Positions 33,419 through 45,400 of a DNA stretch of 64,000 nt are shown one piece after another (position 1 is the first letter of the stretch; every line of letters begins with the position of its first letter). The notes beneath the pieces are model-generated. The model was not told where the DNA came from and did not search any database. It worked only from the letters and a program-made list of their open reading frames with translations. The DNA is from Torymus aiolomorphi. Its lineage: Eukaryota > Arthropoda > Insecta > Hymenoptera > Torymidae. Location of the stretch: the NCBI GenBank assembly GCA_036365515.1, contig CM070873.1:224207876-224271875 (forward strand), read 5' to 3'. The translations under genes and the position numbers were made by a program.

Positions 33419-36400
33419 CTACGTGTACCAGGCGAGAGACCAACGGCCTCGCAGTAGCGACAGCAGCAGAGACAGGCCGATTATTGTTAACGCGTGGCTC
33501 GAGGGTGCCGACGTGGTCGCGGAGGCGGCGATGCTGTTGATGCGTCCCTTCTGCGGCAGGTCGAACTCGACGTCGTTCGTGTCGAGGCCCCGGGGACAGC
33601 CCATCCAATAGTGGGCCGACGACTTGGGCTTCTTGTGCGCTACCCGCATGCGCATGTCATCGAACTGCCAGAAGTACTTTCCTTTGAAGAAGTACGTCGT
33701 GCCTGCGGAAGAAAAATTATTTCTGTAGCTCTGTTTTCGTGACATTTGTGCACGTATGAAACATACGTTGACTCTAGTTTATAGTAAATATAATTTTCAG
33801 ATAATAGTCAATTATGATTTTTTAATTATAATTCTTTTTTAATTCGATTAAATTATTGTCACAACTATTTTAATGTAAATTTGTGGTAATGCATTTTTTA
33901 ATTAAATTAGTTTATTATTTTTAATATTTAAGTATCGTAACGGACGATTAGATTCGCGATTTTAATTTGATGATAATCGCGATGATAATCAGTCGAGTTT
34001 AGGTACGTGCACGGATAGAAACACGAGCGATAAGCGGAAGCTATTTCGCGGGATGATTGCGGCGTATTTCGTTTGCGACAAAGTAGAAGATACAAAGCGT
34101 CGGACGATGGGCAGGAACGAGGGCCGATTACCTTACCGGCGATGGAAGTGAGCATCGATATCGCCTAAGTTAGTGATTTATCTGGCGACGAGTTTCTTTC
34201 TATTTTTCCTTCTCCGATGAAAAACTTGTTACTGCTTGAAGATTTTCCACGTGGAAAATCAAATACGACTCACATCGAATTGCATGTTACATATGGAATT
34301 TTTTAGTATTGTTTTTGACCAGGAAAAGTCACAATATCCTCGTTACAATGTGTTGGATGAAAATGCCGAGTGAATAATTTATTCACTGATTTCCATTTTA
34401 ATTTTATGATAGCATATTTATCACTCTCGTACACACTTTTTGACTGCACAAATATTTGTCAGATACACATGCACTTTTTTAATGATTTTTTTTTTAATAT
34501 TGATAAGATTTGCTGTTGCATGTTCGTGATTTAATACGAACGCACGAATATTTGTTAAATACACATCATGCACTTTTTAAATGTACATGTGCTTTTTAAC
34601 GCACCCAGACCCGGGGAAATTTGAATAAAAATATAATAAATAAAGATACCGGACTTCTTCATTTTTATTTGCACATATACGTGTGCAAAAATGTTTATCT
34701 ATTTCATTATGAAACTATTCCGCGCTTTAATGTGATGATAAATCAGTTTTTTTCATCATCAGTTTGAACATTTTTAACATTTTAAATTGTTAAAAATTGA
34801 TAGAGCAGAAAAAACGATAAACTTTAATGGAATGAAAATATTATTAAATAACTACATATTTACCATTTTTCCATTGGAAAACTGCATCAATATTTGGCCC
34901 GACACCGGCAAACATGTTTATGTCCCTTGGATAATCCAGCTCTACATGATTTACACTTTCATCAAACCTACAAATTTCAATAAATATTTACTATTGCTAT
35001 TTTGAGATGCATGGAATACTGTTATTATACGTCATGAACAGTCGGAATATATTGACAACGAATACAATAATAAGTATAGATTCTAAAAGAACTTTTACCC
35101 TGGTATAAATGTTAGCGATAAATTACCTATTTTTCAGCTAACTTTATGGCTAAGAACAATATTCTGCTTTTATTTGATAATTATGAACCAATTTAAAGTA
35201 AATCTTCGCATTTTGATTTGACAACACTGATATTTCAAGTTTTTGTAATACTTTGAGGTATACTGCATTATGTTTTACATATTAATTTTTGATAAAAAAA
35301 AGCTTCTATTTGATCACCACATTAACTATATAAAATATCGTTATTTTTCTACCAGGGTATGCTCCACTACTTTTTACGTTCGCTTCAATAATACAGTTTA
35401 ACCATTCTCTTCTCAAGAAAAAAAAAACTCAAGGGAAAAAATATACGACTACACAATGCACAGTTGATCAGCACATACCTCCAGTACATAGTGCCACTGA
35501 AGAAGTACGTTTTTTTGTTGTAGCCCCAGACCATGGCACCGTCGACCTTCTCCAGGTCGCCGGGCAGCCCGAGCACAGTCAGGGGCTTGGGGAAGCCGGG
35601 CTCGAGGTAGAACGCGTTGAAGACGTAGTAGTGGCGCCCGATGAAGAAGACGATGCGGTTGTCATGCACACGCTCGTACACCGCGTCCACGTGGTCCACG
35701 TCCATCGGGAACTTGAACAGCTGGTTGATCTCCGCGGGAAAGCCGTCGACGAGGCCTCGGTCGTTCAGCCGCCAGACGTACTGTGCGGGACAAAAAAGTG
35801 CATGAGTACTTAGCTGATGGGATTCAACGTTGTTTACGTTATAGACTTGCTTTTATGATTTACTTCGAAAGAGGATTCTATAAAAATACTTTTAGCATGG
35901 ATTGAGAAATACCATAAGAAAATACGCTTTTTTAATAGCTATATCTATTGAGTTTTAAATGGATTACACGTGTATAACTCATGCCAACCCATATTTTCTA
36001 TTTCTGTATAAAAGCATGCTTCACGTTATCATTTTAAATCGTTGTAAAAGCAGCCATCGCTACAATTAGATTTATAAACTAAACCCCCTTAAAAACTTAC
36101 CCGTCCTTTGAATATAAAGAGCTCCCTGCGTATCAGGCTGACTGCGTCGTAGCTGGTGTCGCACTTATCGGGTATGTTTTTCTTAACGGTCGGCCTGTGC
36201 CTGCTCGAGGGCGTGGTAGTGCTGGTGGTGCCGACAGTGCCGATGGTCGGGTGGTGCCGGTGCGGCTTCCGCGTCGGCGGCGTGGGTGGAGACGGCGTGG
36301 GATGATGATGACGTGGCCAGTCCGTCCTCGGCGGGTAGTAAGGCGGCTGACGTGGACGCTCGTCCGGAGGATAGTACGGCGGCCGGGGTCGCTCATCCGG

Positions 36401-39400
36401 TGGATAGTGGTTCGGTCGGTAGGGACGCTCGCGAGGAGGTGTGGTTGGTTGTTCCCGGGGTCGCCAGGGTCTCGGTGTCGTTCTCGCCGTTGTCGTTGTG
36501 CTCGTCGTCGTTGTCGTTGTCGTCGTGCTCGGGGTCGTCGGGGCAGTCGGTCGGGAGTGCGGACGGTAGCTCGGGTAGTCCGGGTTTATGGCCCACAGTC
36601 GGTCGGGTGCACCTGGAATCGGAAGAATTTTCGTTGTTATAATTATTGGTTATATGTGTTATAGCTTAGAATTGAATGGGTGAGGTGAAAAGCGGCCTAT
36701 GTCCAAAACAACAAATTTTAAACTGACCAGGAGAGTGTCAGGGATCCGGATCACGGATTCGTCTCCAATTTTAGGATATGTTTTTGGACGTAGAAACATA
36801 AAGAAAGCTACAATATTAGACCTTAACGCTCCTAAAAACTTAAGTTATGGATATTTTTTGCTTTATTTTGAAAAATCTTTTAAAAAAGCCTCTTCTTAAA
36901 ACCATAATCATTTAATCTTGCAAAGTCTAAAATATCATTTCAAGTAGAGAAAATAAAACTAGAGAAAACGATCTTTCATTTGCTTTTCTCGGGATTAAAA
37001 AATATTGATTCGTTCCAAAGTTATGGAACTTTAGATTTCAGCAATAAAAATGTACTGTTATTAAATGTCTAAAATTCGCTTGAATTCATGCACATTTTGG
37101 TGCATTTTCGTTGCTCAAATTTAAACTTTCATAACTTTGGAAGCAATTAATAATTTTCAATTCCGAAAAAAGCAAATGAAAGGTCGTTTTCTCTAGTTTT
37201 ATGTTCTCTACTTGAGATGACATTTTAGAATTTGCAAATTAAATGATCACGATTATAAGAAGAGGCTTTTTTATAAAATTTTTTCAAAATAAAACAAAAT
37301 ATATCCATAACTTGAGTTTTTTGGAGCGTTAGGATCTAATATTGCAGCTTTCTTAATGTTTCTACGTCCAAAAACATGTCCTAAAGTTTGAGCCGAATCC
37401 GTAATCCGGATCCCTGACACTCTCCTGGTGAGGGAGAAATTTTACTCAAAACATGCAACTATAGATTTTTATTAAGTAAGCAAGTACCATACATATCATA
37501 TATAAATCTCAACGAATGTGTAGTGATAACTTTTACTCTAAATCATTATACCTATCAACTTCCCAACGTCGTCTTTGTACGAACTCAAAATTTCTGTTTT
37601 GGACTTATACCATTTTTCATCTCACCCACATTCAATTGGTTCGTTATAATCTATTCGATTTAAACTTATAAAAAGCACTGAAAAGCTCAATCTTATTCAA
37701 TATTCGCCTTCCACTAAACGAAAATCAGATCGGCGCTCGCATTCCGTCCTCCTTCCAGCTCTACACGCCTATATATCTCTATTAGTTGCCTGCCAATCCT
37801 CAATCTCGCGCCGCACGCATGCCCCTGTGTATAGTTCAGTCGCGCGCATCTCTCCGCGTATAGGCACAGTCCCCATATATACGTATATACGACGTCGGGC
37901 GAATGTTGGAACGTCCCTCTCGCGTTATTTCAATTGGTAATCCGATTAGGGGAGGTCGGCGGGTTTCCCGCTCACGTACTTACGCGCGCGCGCACTGTCG
38001 CCGCCGCACGGCTAAATCTCGCGCGAGCGACACGGCCGAGTTGGCCCGATCGCGCCGGGAGTGCACGCGAAATTACGCCCACGCCGCCGATAATACCGCA
38101 GCCGCGTGCACGCGAGCTTGTATTATTGCCAAACACACGTATATAGGTAGAGAGCGAGCGAGGTCGGAACGACGTCCGGAGAGATGAATCTTCCGGGTGA
38201 GAGCGACACGCGATAGTGCCAGCGCGTGATCAAGAATGCGTCGCATGGACAGGAGAGCAGTAGGGGAGATGGGATGGGGCTGACAGTCCGGGAGGAATAA
38301 GCGCGTTTAGAGGAATAGATCGAGTTTGGGGGATTGACTTGTATTCAGTGCGAGTTGCAAAGAAATTGTTATAGTTTTTGAAAAAACTTTTTTAACGAAA
38401 GCTTCGTGGATTTGGATTTTATAAAAAATTTTGGATTTCATGAAAACTTTTTTGCCTATATCGTGTGCAAGGCAAACTTTCTAATGCTGAGCTCCAATGT
38501 TATCATTTTTCTCATGAAAATCTCGACTATAGTATTATACAAGTTTTAATACTGAAATTAGCATGAGATTGATTATGATAAAACATATTTGTAGAAGTTT
38601 CGTATATAGTGTTCTCATATATTTTCGCCAAACAAGCGTATCGCGTACGTTGAAATTCACCTATTTTCCACCGCCCTACTTGATATAAAAGCTCTACGGC
38701 ATACGCGAAAGCGCGCGCGCGCAGATGGATGAGAGTTTTCGATCACGACAAGATGATCGCCCGCCGTGTGTACATGAACACGCGGCGCTATAACGCAGAT
38801 ACCCATAACACACGCGCGGACAGCTGTTAAAGCTCTTTACCTCTTTTCCTCTCTGTTTCGCATGCGTTCACTTTGAAAAAGGCGCGGAGTAAGTTTTTTT
38901 CAAAGCGCGAGACAGATTGTGTCGTTTATTTTTATTTCGCTCTTTTTTAACATTTCTTTCACGGGGTGGGGGTAGTGCGGACCGGATTTTATGGACGAGG
39001 TGCACGCGCGCATATATGGGAAATTTCAGTGCTCAATTTTTATCACATTTTTTGCTCCCGCGGGAGTAGAAGTTCTCGGTTTCTTTTTTCACCCCGTGTT
39101 TTACGCCGGAATCGCGCATATGCGCGAGTGCGCGCGTCGTGGCCAGGGATTGTTCCGCCGAAATTGTGACGAGTTGCAGCACCGGTTGGCCCGGTGGTTC
39201 GAGTGAGCGCATAGCGCTCTTTTTTTTTGGAAAGTATGCTGCCTTGTTTCTCGTTTGTAACGGCGCTGGGAGATACGTGGAAATGTATTGCAGAAAATTT
39301 TACCAAGTTACGAATTGTTATTTGAAATTGCAACACGCATGTCAATGTATGAAAAATGTCGTGTTTTTTCGCCTTTTTTTAACCATAAATTAGAAATGAT

Positions 39401-42400
39401 ATTCGACAAAAATATACCGACCAAGTATTTCATTTTTGGCAATATTTCAAATTCAAGCTGTAAATATTAATCATAATGAAATACTCGTTATGACGGAGTC
39501 ATAAAAACTATTACAGCTGTGATTTACTGGTGTTATGGAATTCTTATACCCCAAGAGGATAATAATCTTAATTTGGTAGTAAAAATTCATTCCGTTTATT
39601 ACAAAAGGAAAATTGTGTTCAGGGGAATATTACTTTTATCAAAAGCGATAAAAAAACTAGTTAAAATTAAGTTTATAAACAATTATTATTATTTATTAAC
39701 ATTGTAAACATAAATGAACATAAAGAAATATATTCAGGACCTATTCGAATATCGCTTAAAAAGTACTTTTAAAAACTTTAAAAAATCCTTCGAAGGGATC
39801 GAACTTGCGGGACCTTCAGGTTCGGAAGCCTGACTCTTGACTATGGGAATCTAGGGTTCTGAGCTAGGATTTATAGAATAAAAAATATGTGCTATAAGAA
39901 AATAATTTATTAAAATAAAAATGCATATTTCTGGAACCATTTTGGCATAAGAATACGATTCTATTTTAAAATAAATTAAAAATTTATACTAATTAATAAT
40001 AGGGACGGTTTTTCTCTTGTTACAGAGAACAATCCTTTTGTCAAAGAAATTTTTTTTTTAAATGTTATATGTGGAGGTATAACATGACATGTATTCAAAT
40101 GGAAATTAATTTTGCCATAAACATAATTTATTTTACAAGAGAATTTGCTTGTCACTTTAAATTGATTATTTCTGTGCGTGCTTAAAACAGATGGTTTTTT
40201 AAAACGAAAGATTTTTATTGTTCTGAAATAACTTCTCTAATATTTAGGAAAAAAATGATTTTTGAAACTCAATATTTATCAAGTTTTTATTAGAAGTCGA
40301 TATGAAAAATATTAATATAGTTTGTATACTTTCACGAATATCAGAAACATATTATAGTAATATTTGGAATTCACATTCAGATTCTATTCTGAGCGCAAGA
40401 GGTTCGGCTGCTGCACATTTTAGGAATACCGCATCTGAGAGGATTTTCAAGCTCTTTAAACACGAAATAAAGACCATATGAACCCGCTTGATATGATGGG
40501 AATTTTACGAGTAGTTGTACCGTTAGATTTTACAAGAATCGCAAGGAATGCTATGCTTTACAACGATATGAAGCTTTTTATCGATTATTCGCCTACTTAT
40601 TGAATAGAGTTTTGTAAATAATAAGCGAACGGAACTTTTCATTTTTCAATGATACGTAAAATACGATTTCAAAACTACTATACAAGTAAACCATACAAAA
40701 TTGAAACTCATAGGAATATTTCAATACAAATATTGAAGTAAAAACACAAAAACATTAATTTTATTGCGAAACGTTGATTTTACATTTCGGATGCGCGCAT
40801 AGATTTCGAGATATGCAAAAGAGAAATAAAAAAAATTTAACAAAGGATTGATTTATCTTGACAAATTGAACGTTTGGCATTTCATTCGCCATCTGTCACT
40901 CCTCATAGAACAGATTAAACTACGGCTTATTTCTGCGGTTCAGTTATTTAATAAAGTATTGAGGTCGTTAAAAAAAATCCTGTTGCTGAAGCGAATAGTA
41001 ATTGTCGTCAATTCTATACTGACCTACACTAAATATTTATCCAAGGCATTGTTAATTTACAGATTGTAACTTTAATAAAAGCTTTTCATATACGTATACA
41101 GATAGATTGATTTGCTCATTGAAATTCTGTCTGACGTATGACGAAACATCACGCGCACATAATTTATACATATAATAAATAGCTATGTAAACTTGTGACG
41201 TTGAATCTAATGGCCAATCTACCAGCAATGCGCTTTTTTTATGACGTGAGTAATAAAAAAGGCAACATTTATAATTTTGTCGACGTTTTAGTCATTTTAT
41301 GACCAATCCAATACACCTCTACCAATACGTGCTGCCCTATTACCTCTCCCCTTGCGCTAGCTCTGTCAGTGGCGTCTCTCCCACCCGTCCCGCGTTTGAC
41401 AACCATTTTAACATGTATTGGTTGCGTCTGTGATGTTACGGCCCTATACATATACTTAATGTTGAGTATAAAAGCCGAAATTTTGTAACGAATTGGTTAT
41501 TCACGAGCGGAGTGTCTTCCCGCATAACCACACTTGACAACTACGTTTCGATGTAAGTTAATTTCTAGTCATATCATTAATGTGATTTTATCTATCTATT
41601 GTGTTGTTAATATATATGTAAAATTTTGTAATTTCAATAGATTCCTGAAGAGGGTCATTAACAAAATGACCGAAACGTCGACAAAATTATAAATGTTGCC
41701 TTTTTTATTACCCACGTCATAAAAAAAGCGCATTACTGGTAGATTGACCATTAGATTCAACGTCAGAAGTTAACAACAAATGCTACCATTAGCTTCTAAA
41801 CAAACTAAATAGCTATGTATATTATTATACAACAACGTCTCTAACAATAGAATCTCTCTATTAGAAACAACTGTGCAAACACCTTCACAAGCATATACCG
41901 TTATAATCCATTTCAAGGAACCTAATCAGACGGAACGAAACCGCACCCCACCTCCCTCGAATTTCCGCGCTCAATAAAAGCGAGGCACAATGCCGGGTGC
42001 TGATATCGCGCAGTAAATTCGCGCGACCCAATAACACAATTATCAATGCGTGCCACGCGCACCCCCTTCATATCCCCGACGTTTCAATTTCTTGTTTTGC
42101 GCGCGTGCATAATCACGGCGGCGTGCGCGGCATTATAAGCGCTGGCGCCGTGTATATATACACCGCAGGATAATTAATATTCCGGCGCATCGGGGGCGGC
42201 TTAAGGGGGTTCATCCAACCAGGAACGTATCAAGAATCAATGTCAGCCCGCACCGCGCGCACAGGCTTGCTCGCATGGGGCCCCCACTCTTGTAGTCAGA
42301 GCGCGTGTTTATACGGGACTGACACATACGCATAGCTTCGTGCCGTCTGTGAGCGTGCACACAGAGCGGCGCTCGTCTGTGTATTCCCCCACCGCTCCAG

Positions 42401-45400
42401 CGTCGTCTGCACGCGCGGCCGTACACCTAAAATTCCATACTTTCAACTACAATATCTTAAAAACGGTGAAGCTAGGATCTCTGAACTTGTAATATGATAT
42501 TCTAATTATTGATCTTAATAACATATCAGTTTTTCAGACAAACGCTAAATGTATCTTTGAAGTTATAGACTGAATCGATCTTTCGCGCGTGTGCGTCCCA
42601 TAAGACGCCGTGTTAAAATGCTCAAATTTGACAATTAATATCTCGATAACGGTGAAGCTAGGCTCTTTTTTGTGAGGATATCATATAGATAATGATGTCA
42701 GGTACATGTGAAAAAAGTTTCAAAGACTTCTTAAATAAACTGAAAATTGGATGAACCCCATTAATGCCTCGCCTGGCGCGGTTATACAGCTCGCGCGCGC
42801 GCATCAATCCGCGAGCCGCAGACGCATCTGCATTTTTATCCGGCTGAGCCCTCTGTGTCGAAATTTCCATAATGGCTCACCCCCTCCCGACGATTTTTCT
42901 ATTAATCGGTCGATCACCGCGAGCTGTTTCGCCTCCATGCGCGAGGGCAAGTACCGAAAAAAAGTGGGAACTGGTTCTTTTTTTCTTTTGTTTTTGGTGG
43001 GCAACTGGCACGAATGAATCCGGGGGGGTGAGTTATTGCCCGGCAGCGGTTTTTTCATTTTGTTGTAGAGCGCGCGCGTTGGATTTTCATTACGCGAGGC
43101 GCGGGTGTCGCCGCGACAGGCCTCGGTTACCCGACAAAAGGGCGCGAGCGAGCAGCAGGTATTATTTTTTCCTCACACCGGGCCGAAAGTGCCTCATTCC
43201 CGCCCGGCTCCGAAACGGAAATATGGCATTTTCGGCCTCGATGTGAGGAAAAATCCTCGCCTTCGGCTCGAGTGGCAATTTACACGAGCTGTGGACTGTC
43301 CAAGTTTTTTCCTTCCATGGTGCGTAATATACTATAACGTTGAAACCTGGGGCGAGGGTGGAGGGCAAAAAGGTGTAATACTTCAATTTTAATGAGATTC
43401 TACAGACCCAACGCGGTCACGCAGAACTCGAGGAAGGTTTCGTGAGATGAGAAAATGATATTTGGAACGAAAGAATGCGGTAGCCTTGTGTCTTTTGCTA
43501 ATTAAAAACTTTGCCGTGCCTGATACTGCGTCGCGAGAAGGGAATGCCAAGTTTCACGGAGGATTCCTTACATACTTGTTTATCTCAAAGTAGCTGGAAT
43601 AAAGTTACATTCTCATCGCGCAGAAAGATATAGAGAAAATGTCTTTTAAAAGTTATCTATATATACGCCTTTAAAGTGCGATCGCTTGAAAAATATTGAA
43701 CAGTCTCAGCGACCATGCAAGTTTACCAACAAAGTCTGCGAATATTTTGAATGCTTCAAACAAGAAATAGTTCAATAAACAGTTTTGAGACTGGGTCATT
43801 CGCGGAAAAGCGCCAACTGACTATATTGCGATGTTGATCAAGCGCGCTGCTATAATATCTTTCAAACGCGAGAGCTTTCGATAATTATTCCTCACTTCCT
43901 TAAAATTTCCAAACATCCGCGCGTTTACCTCTTTCACTCCCGCATTCAAAACTATTCCAGCTCCCGAAATTCCTAGTGTACACAGCATTTCCCGCTCCCA
44001 ACTGTTGGCGCAATAGCCGCGCATTCAGCTATAAATCGCCAGCCGGGCGGGTTCTCCCGTCTCTCTTGAAATTCTTTAATTGAGCCGGCAGTTTATCGAA
44101 CATTTTCCGCGCACAAAAGCGGCCCATTAAAGTGTCCCTCCCTCCACCCACATAGACTCTGCACGTGTATAGCCACGACCTATCGCTCGAAATCACGCGC
44201 TCGCGAAATCAAACAGTTTTGGCGCGTATCCCGCAAAGTATATTCGAGCCAGCCAAACAATAACCCGCGCAAACGCATCGCCCGGCACGTATACACCACC
44301 GCTAGGACCGCGCGTGCGTGTGTGTATGTCTGTGTGTGCTTCGATAAATCAGTAATTTCGGCCGAGGCGAGCGAGCGCGCGAGAACTATCGAGCGATTCA
44401 TTGTTTAATGCGGTGGTGGCTGGCGAGCGCGCGTGCAAAATGCATTTCGCGGCATTATGCGCGCGTTAGCGCTGACTCAGCGATGTTTGAAAATTGCCGG
44501 CCGGGGCGTGTTTTTGTTGTGTGATTAAGCCGCGTGAAAAATTGATTTTAACGAGGTGACGGCGTGCGGCCGACGCCTAGGCTGCGAGTTATTTCGGTGA
44601 ATGGAGCTCGGCTCTCGTATTTCGTCTGTTGCGCAGGATTACAGTATAGTCTTTGTATTTTTGCGGGAGCTTTTTAATGCAATTTCCGACGGGATTATAA
44701 CGGATGAGTCGCGAAGTTTCGCGCGTAATTAAGAACACGTATGCTTCATTTATTGCTTGATCAGTTACGTTCATACTACATATATATTCATTCTCTAATA
44801 ATTAAATGATTATAGGGCAAAATTATAATGTAACAACCTATCCAATATCGCGGTACGAAATGCTTGTTATTATGAATTAGTGAAGTATACCGCGGTGCAG
44901 CACTGTAACATTGGGCATAATTTATGAAATTCCTACTGATCTCAATTATTATCACGTTAATTAAACTGCCGCTCATCGAGATGATATGTGCAGTCGAAAT
45001 ACCTGGTGTCTGATTATGTAATTCCGTTAAATGCACTTCTATATAATTAGTTTTCGTGGAATTATAACACGCAAAAGTTTCATCAATGATATACATGAAA
45101 ATACTTTGCGTTTCTCTCTCTCTTCCCTATATAAATTATGCGTATATATTTTCGAGTAAAATCCACAACGCACCGCCCAAAATCCAGTGTTACCAAGAAG
45201 ATGTATTGAATCATGGGATATGCTCTCTTGTAAAATAAAAACATGTAATAATGATTTTTATTATAAGAGATATGGTTAAAAATTTATATTTAAATTTATA
45301 GTATGCGTTGTTCTATATGTAGTATAACTATTAGCGTTTGGATAACACAGTATAATCCCTTATTATTATATTAATTTCAAATGACTTATTATGTTTTTTA

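Noticed and set aside
36197..36664. Plus-strand frames of 118-155 codons, Arg/Gly or Ser rich
   Set aside because: Antisense shadows of the Pro/Thr/Arg-rich metalloproteinase linker exon.
39790..39862. Functional tRNA gene
   Set aside because: B-box and anticodon-like hairpin are present, but the acceptor and T stems do not pair. Kept only as a low-confidence relic.
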